A stretch of 64,000 nucleotides of DNA from Hysterangium stoloniferum (Eukaryota; Basidiomycota; Agaricomycetes; Hysterangiales; Hysterangiaceae), in NCBI GenBank assembly GCA_015178975.1, contig WHVD01000039.1:372001-436000 (forward strand). Reading direction: 5' to 3'. Under the pieces are notes generated by a model. It saw nothing but the letters and a program-made list of their open reading frames with translations, searched no databases and was not told the DNA's origin. Of this stretch, positions 10,881 through 23,880 are shown in pieces; within the stretch, counting starts at the first letter, position 1, and the number at the start of each line of letters is the position of its first letter. The translations under genes were made by a program, and so were the position numbers.

Positions 10881-13800
10881 GGAAAAGGGATCACCGCCAA
10901 CGACAAGAGAAATTGGCGTCGATTCTTCGGCACACTCTTGAGTGGCCTGCGGTCACTTCTGCTCTTGTTCTCCGTTGGGCCGTTTAGGAGCCTTGATGCT
11001 TTTTGCGAGGTGGTGTGGGAGTCGCTGGCGTAGTTGTGGATTTAAGCAGGGGACACTTGGTTTCTCAACGGCGGCATGGGGGCATCGCCGCTCCGAGTCT
11101 TGGTCGTATATAGTCTGGCCACTCCGCCTGCGTGCTTTGACGCATCCGCTGTGGTATTGCCTTTGTCGTCGGGTGACAATCCTGTTACCGTAACGTCGAG
11201 CAGCGCGGTATAGTGAAGGTCGGTGGTTGCTTCGATGAAGAGGGCGGAAAGGTAGGTGCGAAAAACGCGGGGGGAGGGGATGTAGGCCGGGCGAACATGT
11301 GGGTAGCGCGGAAGCGCGGTAATATTCAAGTGACCTGAACGGGTTGTTCGTCTCCGAGGGGTACAGAGGAAGGAAAGGGGACAATGATTCCGGCAAGCAA
11401 CATACGACTGTGTGAGGGAGTAACACGCATACTTTGAGACTACCTCTTGCTTCCCTTTGGAAGAAGTGTCCTTGGGCCGCTGGAAGAGTGCTTACACTGC
11501 GACTGCCAGTAACGTAGTTGGGGGAATGGACCGAGGGGAGTAGCTGAGTAACATGTGGGCTGTTGACAGTGACTTGGGACAGCACGTCATCGAAGTGGAT
11601 ATGGATACATCAGGGAGAACGGAGGGCCTAATCGATGGGACAAAAAATTAGGGTGAAAGGCTGAGCCACAGCAGCAGTAACCGAGATGTTCTGACGCCCT
11701 TTTTCGCTATACTTGAAACAAATTATATGCCAAAAATAAATAAAAATAAACCTACACATAATGGGTGATTGTGGAGACATTGTTTGGGGCTCTTTGAAGT
11801 CCTCGGACACTCCAGGGGCACAAGTCAAAATCGATTCTGTTCATTCCCTTGATGGAACCCATTCTTAAGATAGAACTCTATAGTCCAAGCTCTAGCCTGT
11901 CACAATCCAAGGCTGATATGGTCACTATCCGAAGTATCTGTGCAGAAACCCCGTGTTCATGTGGTGATCACCAGCAATAAATTTCGGGAAGCCATTGGGT
12001 ATCACACGTGGTTAGATTGGCGTGAAACCCATCGGGGACCACAGACGGTTAGACTGGCACACCAAACTCGATATTGGGAAGCGAGCTCGGATCAATGACC
12101 TACCCCGACCGCCACAAGATACATGAGTGGGTAAACCATTTTGCAGCCTCTAGCAGCAGTTATCGTCTCACCCAACCAGCTGGTTATTCGGATATAGGTG
12201 GCCAGCCTCGAGATGTCAACGATGTTTCCTATCACCTTATTTTGCGACCCTCAGGGTCGATGTGATTACATGTTGGTAGGCATTGCTTGGACGATTTCAC
12301 AAGACTTCGTTTCCAGAGTAGGGCATGGCGGGTTTGGGTTGTGGTTTGTTTTCGATGAACAAGGCAATTAATAATTGATACAGGTAAGCTTACTTCCCGG
12401 TGCAATACTCGATAATAGTTTGTCATTGGATATATGGGTGGCAATAACAGACAATTGCCGGGGTAACTCTGCAGAAAAGATAATAACCGTGAGTCTTCGT
12501 TCATCTAAAGCACGGAGCGAGCTACCTATGGTGTATCCTCCGCTCGGAATTTATCAATCTCTGTCCCCTATTACCGAATTATGGCATCCCTTGTCAAATG
12601 GTACAATATTGGTTACGAGTACCACGTAGAACAAGAAATAGATTCTCTCGATAAAAGGAAGAGTGTTCTCTACAGGCAGGTAAACAACGCCATCCTAACC
12701 GAAAATAATCATCACCAAAACTATATTGTTGTAAGTTATGATATGGAGCATAAGATGTAACACTGACTCTTTATCAAGATATAAACATCCTTGTTGTGGC
12801 ATTCCGTGTTTTGAGCAACACGAATACTGTGAGTAAAGTCAGGTTACTCTTGTGTCCTTTATTGAGCTAAACGATGACACTGTAGATAACACAGCTGTTG
12901 AATACGTGCGATCCAACAGGTAGTAATCTTTAAGCCCTATTGATCGCGTTATACTCACTCGAAGATTGTCCAACTCTGCGGCCTCGAACTTAACGCGGTA
13001 TCTCCTCTCTTTCGTACTCGCCTGCTGCCCCAACGATGGTGTGAATACATGAATCATTTATTCATTCCCGATAAAACTGTCATGACACACAGTAGTCTCG
13101 CAGAAGAAGTATAGGGCCACGACAGCCAACGCTTGCGTTCAGCCATCGTGCTGTCACTCAGCGGCAGGCGCGCAGTCACTTTGCTTTCGTGCGGTTCACA
13201 CCCTGCCATGGTCGCTTCCTCCAACATGTGAGCATATTTGTTTGAAGTAATTATTGGTTTTAATATAGTTGGTTGTGTATGTCGGAGGACCTTATTCCAT
13301 GTCTTATATACATCGCCCTCGGAAATGCCTTGTGTTTATACTTAGTGAGTTTGTAGAATATAATATATCCATTTGTATTCTACTTTCTACAGCTTTAAGC
13401 CATCGGTTTCGGGCTTCTTCCTTCGTAGATGCCACTTACATGTCTCCCTCTCGACTAATTCTCCACTCACATCTCATTTTCCAAATAATGTAAACATTTT
13501 CCGTATTAATAGCAAGAACAGCCTATTTTTCCCCTATCGGGCTTCCCCTTCTTAGTCTTATAGTCTGCCAGTCCACCACCAAGGATGGTGCCCATCGTTG
13601 CCCCTGGCCAAGGTTCGCCCGACATTTGTTCAGTAAGTCTCCAGACTTCTGCTTGTACTGAGGCCTGAGGCCCAACAGTATAGAAAGCACATGTTCCATT
13701 AATTCCGTACACAGACATAATAGAAATTCAGCCACGACTTCCCTAATCTATAAGAGTCATGCATGGTCCTCCACGGGAAATTCCTGGCAGTCCTGCTGAT

Positions 13801-14545
13801 GCTCTTTAGTCTTGATGTCCCCCAGATCCGTCCTACAGCGGGCCCGCTACTTCATCTAACAATACTCTAGATTAGCTAATTCACCTAGCGTGGTTCAACT
13901 ATCCTAGACTAATTATAACCACATAGTCTAGGCGGTCTAGGTAATCTATACAGCCGAACTACTTGCCATAGATTTTTTCCAGATCCCTGATGAATATGGT
14001 GTTTCTCATTATTTTTGTGTTCACTCTCAACCAAATAATGAGCTCGAGGGAAAGATATGCTTGTGTCAGAATCTCCTACAGTACTTACCAAACTTTCTGA
14101 ACCCAGGTATTCTTATCGAATAAGAATTACCCTAGCCGTAGTAATGTATCTGAACCCTAAATGAGTCGGCAATAAGTAGAGCATTCTTTGACCAGGAACG
14201 GCAATAAGTAGAGCATTCTTTGACCAGGAACTTGTACCGGCTATGCTAAAATTGCCTTAATTTACAATGACCATACAGGCTGTTCCAAACGCCACTTAGC
14301 CACTCTCAGGGTTGCCACACAGAATAACCGAGTGATAACGCTCCTCTCCTTCCCTGCCTTAAAGTTTATAAGGAAAGTGGAAGAAAACCTGTTCAGGTGA
14401 ACATACAACACACTCCGCTATGTTTGGGATCATCCTAGGTGCGTAAGCAGCCGCTCGAATCATCCTGTGCCTTTAGTCTTTCATTCTCGCTCATCTCACA
14501 CTCCATCATAAACACCTTTCTTCACACCCTGGTCCATCCCATGCA
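10880..14545. repeat. Diverged segmental duplication, copy 1
   Basis: This block is collinear with 16,200-20,600. Anchor pairs seen by eye are ~11,039 with 16,615; ~11,513 with 16,820; ~11,675-12,000 with 16,965-17,290; ~12,774-13,020 with 18,480-18,760; 14,145 with 19,979; and ~14,440 with 20,525. Identity is high in places, with many small indels. A minus-strand frame is open in both copies (11,042-11,200 and 16,600-16,760; DDKGNTTADASK against DDKANATTEATK), hinting at an old gene, but no complete gene can be built. A short glycine-rich minus frame at 13506-13718 lacks support. Copy 1 is not followed by an F-box gene. Confidence 0.7.
14167..14230. repeat. Exact 32-bp tandem duplication
   Basis: The 32-base unit beginning cggcaataagtagagcattc occurs twice with no spacer and no mismatch (14167-14198 and 14199-14230). 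The corresponding site near 20,000 in the other duplication copy has one diverged unit, so this is a recent local event. Confidence 0.9.
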
Positions 14546-14633
14546 GTAGTGAGAGCACTACCAAGGTAGTCGCTATCATTTTCCATTCCTCCACCATGTG
14601 AGGAATTCAGCTGGCCGTAAAGGCGATATTTCG

Positions 14634-14753
14634 TTTCCATCCCAATGAATTCTCTTTCTGACGCCTGGAAATAAGTATTATCGTGGATTCAAAACACATA
14701 TCTTATTTATTTCCATTCGTCGTCGTGATCGTACGAATTCGATGGGATGGAAA
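14634..14753. repeat. 19-bp inverted repeat with ~80-bp loop
   Basis: The arms at 14634-14652 (tttccatcccaatgaattc) and 14735-14753 are reverse complements with one mismatch. The site lies just past the end of duplication copy 1. It could be a binding site pair or the ends of a small decayed insertion; no target duplication was found. Confidence 0.6.
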
Positions 14754-16200
14754 TGTTGCGCCTTTTTCCAGCGTATAACTCTCCGGGCAAACATACTAGT
14801 AGTGCAGTAGGCCGGGTATGCTGGTTTTTATGTACGATTAGACCTGATACAAATGACGTGCCTTAGTCCCCAGCTCACTAGTCCGATTTTAATAAGGACA
14901 GGTCCTATGGAAGGCATTTCGGAACTCCTGTTTGATACTATGTTTGAATAAATTGTTAGAAATCAAGACCCTAGTAGCATATCTCGGTCTCGTATTAGTG
15001 TATAACGGACTGAAGTACAGTCAAGTACTATCCACTGCTTATATATCCTTGGTAGCACAATGAAACAGTGAGAACAATAAGCAGTAGAACAAAAGGAAAG
15101 GGTGAGCGACACAACTCTTGTTGTCCTAAAAATAGATCTGAACTTCGGAATCTGTTGTCCATGATGTACATTCCAACATGAATGAAGAAAATCCATAGGG
15201 CACGTCCAATGTGAAATAATATGCTTTTGACCTGCTTCGACCTGTTGACCATCACTTTCCATTCCTCCGCATTCCTTTGGAGAAAATAGAGAGTATTTGC
15301 AACCAATATATATTAGCAAACTGAATTGGTTCGGGTATTCATGAGTATTAGTTGCAAATATTAGAGAACCTCCGTGAGAAACCCCTGTGGGTCAATTTGA
15401 AGGTACACATATACATACATGTGTTTGGTGTTATTTATGGTTCTCATATATTTCTCTGATGGGTCCCAACGGGCCAAACTTCTGTGCCATCCTTTGCTTC
15501 AGCTGAGCCAATTGACTTAAGCTTCTGCATATTATACTAGCGACAATATATCGTTTGCATCCCAAAGGAACCTTTGCAGCTGATGTAAATAAGTAATAAA
15601 TAAGTTTTGGATTCAGAATATGTAATATATGCTTTGCAGATTTGCTTAATAGCGCAACCTTTGCGTATCGTGTGAACATCTAACTGCTCGGAATTCTCTC
15701 TATACCCTCCCGCACCAACTAAGCCACTCGTAGACAAGGGGAATCCCGTTTCGATGCTTCGTAGCGAGAGGTGGATGGGAAGTGACGGTCTAATGCATAT
15801 GTCGAAATCTAAAAGGGGAAGACACTGGTGTTCGTGAGAAGGATATATCATGCTTAATATCCAGAGGTTATAACGATTGGTAGAGGTGCGCGTGAGAATA
15901 AAAGGAGAGAAAAGGGAGAAACAATAGGCAATATAATAAACTCACATCATGGTCAGATGCTCCCGCAAATACTCTCATCCCCATACTAATAGAAAGGAGA
16001 TTTGTACTGGAAGAAAGACGATATAGCTCAAATGGCAAGTAACTATGAAAGGTGTCGATATGATCTAGGGAGAAATATCATAGATGTGCAATATATAACA
16101 TCACTATTACACTTAACACACCTTTGAAAAACCCAAAGAAGAGCGCCTGAGAAGTTCTGTTGTCCAGGATATATCGGTGATACAGGCCGACAGTGAAGAG
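14754..16200. other. Spacer between duplication copies, no supported gene
   Basis: This holds only short overlapping frames on both strands. A 25-base string near 15,287 recurs near 29,808 without flanking similarity. No transposon features were seen. Confidence 0.4.
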
Positions 16201-19200
16201 AGTCACTCACTCGTGAGTCGACTTGTCGACTCCAAGCAGGGGTTTCCTCCAAACAATTAAAAGATTTGTTGAAATTGGGTGCCTCATTACAGTAGCTTTC
16301 ACCTTTGTCAACTCTCCAGTCCTGATGAGTGCGTTCTCTTGCGCAATGAAAAGTGACTACATACAGGGCCAGATCTCGTCCATCCTGGGTCGCATTGGTC
16401 CCATTTGTGGGTATCCGCATATCGACAGAAAATGGAACCTAGCTTGCCAGCAGATGACGCTCGACGCAGGCATCCCAACAACGAGAAGCATTATTGTCGA
16501 TCTTTCCGTGCGCTCGTGCGTGGCTGCCTCTGCCTGTCTTCTCGGTTGGTCTGTCCTGGGTTTCCCGTTTTTTTTGCAAGGAAAGGTGGAAATAGGGGTG
16601 TAGAGGGCTGTTATGGATATAAGCGGGGGATACTTGAGTCTGCGATGGCGGCGTCTCGGCGCTTTGACTCGGAGGTCATGGTTGCGTATTGTTCGGTTAC
16701 TCCGCTGGCGCTTTGTCGCTTCTGTTGTGGCATTGGCTTTGTCGTCGATGGCAATCATGTTGCCAAGGCGTCTGAAGGAATGTCTCGCTGGAAATGTGTA
16801 TACACTGTGACTCTCAGTAACGTAGTCGGAGAAAGGGGACGAGGACCGTAGCTCAGAGGCATGCCCGCTCATGCGGGCTGTCGACAGTGACTTGAAACAT
16901 CACATCACCGAATGACTGTTAATACATGCCATCAGAGAGGCCGGAGAAAATACTCAGGGTAGTAACAGTAACCGAGATATTCTGACGCCTTTGTTCGCTA
17001 TACTTGAGACAAACTGTATGCCAAAAATAAAAATAGAAACTTATACGAGGTTGGTGATTGTTGAGACATTGTTTGGTGCTCTTTGAAGTCTTCGGACTCT
17101 CCCTGCAAGGGCACAAGCGAAATCGCCCATTTCCATTCTCCTGATGGAGTCCATTCTTAAGATAGAACTTTATCGCCAAAGGTCTAGCCTGTCATAACAA
17201 TGGCTGACATGACCACCATGAAGTATCTGATGGCTTGTGCGGTACCCCGTTTTCATATGGTGATCACCAAAGCAAGTTTTCGCGAATCGGAGATCGGTGG
17301 TTAGACTGACATACAAAGCCCGATATTGAGATGAGAGCTCGGATCTAATCACTCCTCCGACCTCCAAATGATACATGAATGAGTAAACCATTGGTCAGCC
17401 TCAAGCAGTAGTTGGCGTTTCACCCAGCTACCTGGTTATCCAAATATAGGTGGCCAGCCTCGACGCTGAGTAAAGTTTATCTATGTCGACAGGTTTCCTA
17501 CCACCTTATTTTGCGGCATTAGGGGATCGATTTGATCCATATATCCGTAAGCATTGCGTATATGATGTTGCGAGGCTGCATTCCGGACGATGATCTCTTT
17601 GTGACAGAGACAAAAGACGAAAGTTGAAAACTAACCCGTGCCAGAGGGGAGTGCTCTTCATTTCTAGTTTCGCTGTTCCGAATGGTGAGTCTTTCGTGAT
17701 GAGCAGCAAACGCGATATTGACCACTTGGTTCACCGCCCGCGCAGCGCCGAGCCCGTGCGTCGTGCGACGCTCATCCAGAGCTCCACCTTCGTCGTTACC
17801 TGTAACACGCTCACCTACACTACTCACTCCTGCGGCGTCGTTTCTCGTCGCGGGCATTTGGATTGACCACCACCCTGTTACCTCCTTGGCACATGCAAGC
17901 CTCCGCCCCGTGCTCCCCCGCCGGCTCCCAAAGACGTATGCAATAGGAATGAGATAATTAATAGTTGATATAGGTAATTCTCAGCGAGACACTTGGGTAA
18001 TAGTCTTTCATTGGGAAACCGTAAGTTTTCATACATCTAAAATCCCAGGTGGTCTACGTACTTATGGTTGATAGCAATGTCCTCAAGTCCTTCGACTTCT
18101 GACCTACTACTCCATGCCTGGTGTTTCTTGTAAGATAATCAGACTGGTTACAAGCACCTATGGTCGAAGCGATTCACTGGAAGGGGCATCGAGAAAAGAG
18201 GGAGAGACTCCAACGCCTCCAGATGCAGATGAACAGGGCGTTGAAACAGGTGGTGGTGTCGGCGTAGAAGGTGTGGTGCTCGGTGATGCCAACAAACAGG
18301 TTGACTGGTGTGCAGGAAACGGGGGAGAAGACAGGAAGTTGATTCTCTTGAAAAAACAGGCGACATCCTATCAAGACTTCGTATAGATAAACAACAACAT
18401 CTCTCAAGCAGAAATAATGATCACCAAGATTAGATTAAGTTAAGTTATGATATAAAGCAAAAAGTGTAATGCTCACTTCAAGTTTTTATCAAGATACAAT
18501 CATCCTTTTTGTGGCATTCCACGTTCTCAGCAATCAGCGATATTGTCACGAACATTGGGGGTAAGTCGGAGTCACTTCAGTGTCCTTTTTTGAGCTAACG
18601 ATGATCCTGTAGATAGTATACTAGCTGTTATAAGTACGTGTAATTCAATTAATAATCACCTTAGAGTCTCACTAATCACGAGATAGTGAGTATCACTCGA
18701 AAATGACCTCACTCCTCGAATTTAACGCGGTATCTTCTCTTTCGCAATGCGAACGCTTGTGTTTGAGCCACGATGTCACTCACAGGCGCGCAGTTTGTCG
18801 CGTACTGCATTCCTGGGACTCAGTGCCGCATTGGAGCTGGAAGTACAGGAGATGTTGTGCTTAGGCAGATATTTCTCTGATAGTGTATCGTGAGTCGATT
18901 ACGGTCATATTTAAATGTTTACACCGCCGCCATATTGGACCAGCGAACCGCAGGTAATTTGGTCCCATCTCAGAACGTGCCAGGTCCCCAAAGCCATGAT
19001 TTCGAATTACCCTGTATGAAACAAAAAAGAAGAGATGGTTATGCTCTTCATGATACGGTGTGCACAGCAAGGAAGACACCGAGCGAGGTTGAGAAGGAAG
19101 TTTGGACATAAGCGGTCCTTATCGGAGCTGTGGCAAATGAAGATTCACATGAGTTATCCGCTACATCGATGTTACAATGAGATTGGCAGATGCCGTCGGT

Positions 19201-20600
19201 AAGGATCCGTGAAGCCATGGAATTTTCAATCATATGGACATTACAAGAGACTTTGTGCTTATAAGTCGATCATATGATGCAGCCCTCACAAACTAACAAA
19301 TAGATTTTTCAGAAAAAGCAAGAAAGAAATAACGACTTCGCAACCCAATGCTCCCTCATAGTCGCTCTAATGCATTGAGACACGAAGATATAGACAATTA
19401 GGTATTGTCATTTTTTGGGGTGACTTCCCATTCCAGCGGCGTTGAGGTCTCAATCGTATCCTTGCATGTTTTACAATGCCACCCTTCAGTTGAATGCATC
19501 AAAAGTTCATTTTTCGTTAACCAACGTATGGAGATAAGAGCGAGCTATACGTCTGAATAATGGCCCTGTGCACGTCACAACAGTATATGTAGCGAATTAA
19601 AGGCACAAGGATTATATTTCATATTTTGTTTCCTTGACTGGTCTTATATCGAACTGGCGTGTAACAGCCCATTTCAAGTATAACTGAACCCAAATGATTG
19701 AATTGATTCACTTGATTCACTCCATCATTTGTGAACTCATAACGGTTGCATTTTTCCCGACAGGAGACCAGACTCGAGAAAGCTGTCAGAAAACTGAGGG
19801 ATTAACGAAGGCACTACAAGTGTCCATTAGTTCTACCTTTACTGCCACCCAAATAAGACGGAAAGCCTCATTTGCCAGAATATCCCACTCTCTCAGACCC
19901 CCGGAACTTACTAGACTACTATCTACTATCTGCACGGATATGTTTTGATCAAATAACAATTGTACTAACCGAAACAGTGTATCTGAACCCTAAATGGCTC
20001 GGCGGAACCTTCTTTGACCATGAGGTTTTACCGATACCGACTAAAATTGCCATAGGATATATAGAGTGGCTGTAAAGCTTCTTTCCAAGATACAATGGCG
20101 CCATATAGCAACCCTGAATAACATGTAAGCGACGAGAACACAAAATAATCTAGAGCATTCTCTCCTATAGGAAACGTGCCGACTGTCCCTTGAAAACAGC
20201 AGCCCTTCCGAATCCCTTCCTGCGGCGATTCGTCAGACCTGTAGGGCTTACAGCGTCGACCGGAAACCTCTTGCAGATGCATAGAAATTGAAAGTGTTTT
20301 ATCTCGTAAATTGTTTGTTCTTTAAGTGTTTTTCTGGACATTGGGGTGTAAAACATTTTGGTTGGCGTAATTATTACTTTCTGTGCAGTACATCAACGGG
20401 TTGCAGCCTGGGAATTAGTAGCACTACTTCCCTACTATAAACTTATAAGTTAAACGGAAGGAAACATGTTCGAGTGCACGTGCCATAAAATGGGACACAC
20501 ATCGCTACGATAGGGATCTCCCCCGGATGTGTAAGCAACTCACTTCGCGCCTTGTCTTTCACCCTCGCTCCACTCCCAGTTCTATCATCCACCTGTGTCC
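16200..20600. repeat. Diverged segmental duplication, copy 2
   Basis: This is the partner of 10,880-14,545, in the same orientation and offset by about 5.3-6.0 kb. It carries extra sequence not in copy 1, for example a GC-rich piece at ~17,640-17,940 and another at ~18,110-18,400. Its right end (from ~20,400) includes the 5' flank of the F-box gene, with a TATAAA-like site at 20,436. The matching promoter-like part of copy 1 is at ~14,340-14,500. No complete gene is supported within it. Confidence 0.7.
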
Positions 20601-20621
20601 AAACTCTCGCCTTTCAGTACA

Positions 20622-22155
20622 ATGGTGAGTACACCACCACTGTTCATTTGCAACACTAAGGATTCCTGTTGTAGTTCCCAAACGAGTGGAATCAATTTGG
20701 GAGGAACCCAAGCATGTCAAGCAAGAGTCAACCGGTCGGTGAGTTGAAAGATGGCTAAACGTATGACCTGCGTGACTTTTGACGTCCCTTAACACAGATC
20801 AAGGACAGGAGAGGCGGTTTCCATTCGAAGTCTTGCAACAAATTTTGGAGGACGCGATACAGGAGAATGTCCCTGCGACCATTTCCTACGATATCGCACC
20901 GCTTGTCTATACAAGGGTGAGCCGCTACTGGAAGGAGGTTGCTGAGAAGACACCCGCATTATGGGTGAATGTCCATGTGGCGCACGGTTGCACACTCAAT
21001 CCCTGCAGCGTAATCAAGATGTGGATAGATAGGTCACGGGGTCGACCACTATCTGGAGTGTTTTCTACCGGCAGCTGGCCACGTCACTCGAATATACAGG
21101 AAGCTATGATGCTGGTCGTGAGGAATTTCCACCGTTTCCATAGTTTTCAAGGAAAATTGGATGGGATCTTGACTGCAACCCTTGTGGCGTATTCAAGGAA
21201 CAGGAAAATTGCAGCACCTCCATTAAGAGAATTGAAGCTGATACTCCCAGACTATGTGGATTTTCCTATGGACGCTGCAATGGAGTGCATTGAAGCTCCC
21301 CAACTCAAGACTGTTTGGTGCGAGCACCCATGCGTCCTTGGCCTGATCAGTGGCTTAGAAAGACTGGGCATTGTGGAGGTCAATATAAACTCAGAACTGT
21401 GGCGTGCCCACCCTTTTTCGCTGGATTTTCTACAAGGCTTGACGGGGGTGCGATGCCTCCGTGTTGGGTTACATAAAAATTTAGTGTCACACACTCTGGA
21501 TGATAATGTCCAATTCACCTGCTTGGACAAACTGCTGATCACCATTGGAGAAGACTATTCCCCGGCTCCCTTTCTTGATATTTTTGAAGCCCCAAACGTC
21601 TGCGACTTCACTGTTACAAAGAAGAATCCTTCTCTAGCGTCAACCAATGATCCACCACAGCCTCCGCTTGATATGCACTGTTTAGAACAATTCTTTTTGC
21701 GTTGTTATGGTCAAGAATCGCCCTGGCTCCTTCAGAAGATACATCTCGAGGGCGTTGCGATTGATAGACCGGAAATATTTTGCACAATTTTGGATTGTGC
21801 AAAAAATATTGAAGAACTGGCAATCGTCAAATGTCGCATCGCCGAAGTGATAATAGAGAAGCTCAGCTTCAGATGGGACTCGCATAGCTCGGCCGCCTGC
21901 CCTTGTCTTAGGAGGTTGAACTTTCAGGGGTCAAAAATCTTCTCGGAGTCGCGTGATCTCGTCGCCTTGGTCGAACGTCGGGCACAGCTTGACGGCCTCA
22001 GTGGATTATTCGGTGAAACCCCACAGCCTCTGAAATTCGTTGATTTGCGCAACACAGAGTTCCAGAGTTCCCGAAATGCTTTTCGGGATAATCCATCCGC
22101 CGCCCTAAAACGCCTCGCTGAAAAATCCAGGGGTAGGTTGACTATTCTTTTGTAG
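20622..22155 (+). CDS. F-box domain protein, three exons, 474 aa
   Basis: This resembles the large Agaricomycete F-box families, whose members are thought to act as substrate receptors of SCF ubiquitin ligases. Exon 1 is only the ATG (20622-20624), exon 2 is 20675-20738 and exon 3 is 20798-22155; introns of 50 and 59 bp have GTGAGT donors and AG acceptors. The sum is 475 codons ending in TAG, in frame throughout. The N-terminus reads MFPNEWNQFGRNPSMSSKSQ. The F-box lies at about residues 29-75 (FPFEVLQQILEDA, then VSRYWKEVAEKTPALWVNVHV, the usual tryptophan pattern). The rest has leucine-rich, repeat-like segments (LRELKLILPDY, LEQFFLRCYGQ, LRRLNFQGSKIF), as expected for a substrate-binding region, with no sharp LRR consensus. 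The substrate is unknown. The frame is intact, so the gene is probably functional. It is the last ordinary gene before the transposon-dense half. Confidence 0.85.
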
Positions 22156-23065
22156 CTTGACCACTTCTCCTATAAAAGCATAACTATTCGAGGTCCAAGT
22201 ACACAAGATGCATGAAGTAGATTTCTTTGTATATAACTACACTCACGTCAGTTTTGTTAATAATTGAAATATCGTGACATCACGTCACAATTTGCGCACG
22301 CGGCATGGCACCGATTTCACTGCCTGCTGAACATACATGTATCGCGCTGTGCTGCTAGTGAAGAGTACACTTCGAGCATCGAAATGAATGTAAGAAAACT
22401 TAGTTTCGATTCCATTTTGATACATATGTTAATTTTTAGTAATTTCCATTCCGTCATGGCTGACCATAAATTGTTGACGAGCATGCGTAGACTCATGAGA
22501 CATTTTTCAAAAGCTTTACTTATTGAGGAACAGGCGAACACTACAGTGAACTTGAAGGCTATCACTGCAGATCGAGTGTTCACAGTAGAACGGTACCGGA
22601 CTCTCCGTATTACGGGACTCAAATATAGGAAGATGGTCTGTCGTGAATCTGACCGTAATATTGTATTGAGATGCCGTTAAAAATATATACTTTAACCAAC
22701 AGAAGCTGGCTTCTGGGGCTAAATTCTGTTCTTTTACGCAACCTCTCAATCGTAGACTATAAAGTATCAAAGCATAGCATTATATATGTGCCATCTCAGT
22801 GAGGAGTGTCTCATTTGGTCACCTTACATTCCTTTCTCCTCGTTTCCTATCTTTCTCCCTCTCAGAATATTCCCCAACTAACTGATTTTTTTTATCCGAT
22901 ATTTCGCCACGTTAGTATAAATATCCGCATATTCGAAGAAGTTGATTAGGTTTTCAAGGGTTTCCCCCACTCAGTACTGGGTAACTTCCTCATAAGGCTT
23001 GACGATCTTGTCTAATCAAGTGATATCTCATTCTAAGATCACACTAACTTCACAAGAAGCTTCTG
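22156..23065. other. 3' flank of F-box gene, no confident gene
   Basis: A plus-strand open frame spans 22264-22680, but its first ATG is at 22384 and no motif is visible, so I do not call it. The sequence becomes AT-rich from ~22,800, marking the change to the repeat-rich half. Confidence 0.4.
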
Positions 23066-23200
23066 TTAAAAGTGTAGAAAATGAATGGCCAGACTGGGAA
23101 TTGAACCCAGGGCTTCTGTATACATAACAGAGGTGTTAACCCATTACACCATCTAACCCTGGGAAACTGTGCTAGCATTACACAACCCAACAGCTTCTAA
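23066..23200 (-). repeat. tRNA-derived (SINE-like) repeat, copy 1
   Basis: On the minus strand, 23160-23086 shows an A-box-like stretch (tggtgtaatgggttaacac), an anticodon-arm-like hairpin, a perfect T-arm (ctgggttcaattcccag, B box) and an encoded CCA end. The 5' and 3' acceptor strands do not pair, so it is not a working tRNA. A second copy (55,880-58,550, split by a transposon) shares this core and also the flanks (ttaaaagtgtagaaaatgaa on one side, gctagcattac on the other). That makes it a dispersed tRNA-derived repeat, not a single tRNA gene. Confidence 0.65.
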
Positions 23201-23880
23201 GGTGAGGCTTTCTGACTTTCTGACTATTGGCGTTCACACTTTTTGTTGGAATTTGTGGTTCAGAACCCTAAGTACCCACATGTATCCATAATAGTCCCTA
23301 TCCATGTCTGTGACTCTGTCCAGCATGTGGTCATCTGAGTTTGGTTACTTCTGGTGACCAGTATGTGTCCATGTCTAAGTGGTCTATTTGTCCATTAAAG
23401 TCACTATTATGTGTTGAAACAGTTGAATAACTCTTGACAAACACCCTGTGAGTGTGAGGAAAGTAAACACTAAGGAGACTTTCCCACACCCACAGCAGAG
23501 TATGCTACAGGGTACCTACCTAAGCACCTACACATCAGTTACCTTACTAGGTAACTCACTCAATACTGCACTTACAGTGCTGGGAAAAATACTACAAATA
23601 TCAGAAGAATATAGGGAACATCATAAGGAAAAATGGGGAAATACAATAGAACAATAGGGGCGATTGAGTCAGACAATAGGAGAGTTTGAGTAATGTGAAA
23701 AATAGATGTGATGGCTTTGATGAAGAATCACACTCCAGAATCCCATGACAGCGTGTCACCTTCAAATGGCATGCTCAAATACGAAACCTTGACAATACTA
23801 CCAATCGATGAACCGAGATTGGATGTGCTCTGTTCCTAATCTTGCAGTATAGGGGGGGGGAGATGCAATCAATCACCACT
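23201..23880. other. No supported gene
   Basis: AT-rich sequence with only short frames. A run of nine or more G at 23,850 is the only conspicuous feature. Confidence 0.4.

Noticed and set aside
10953..11585. A 210-codon minus-strand frame
   Set aside because: Not kept open in the diverged second copy in that reading frame; another frame is the one shared by both copies. Too weak to call a gene.
22264..22680. A 138-codon plus-strand frame after the F-box gene
   Set aside because: No ATG at its start, no motif, and composition typical of non-coding DNA.
23086..23160. A functional tRNA gene
   Set aside because: The T-arm is perfect, but the acceptor strands do not pair and the anticodon loop lacks a normal U33. 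The repeated flanks indicate a dispersed tRNA-derived repeat.
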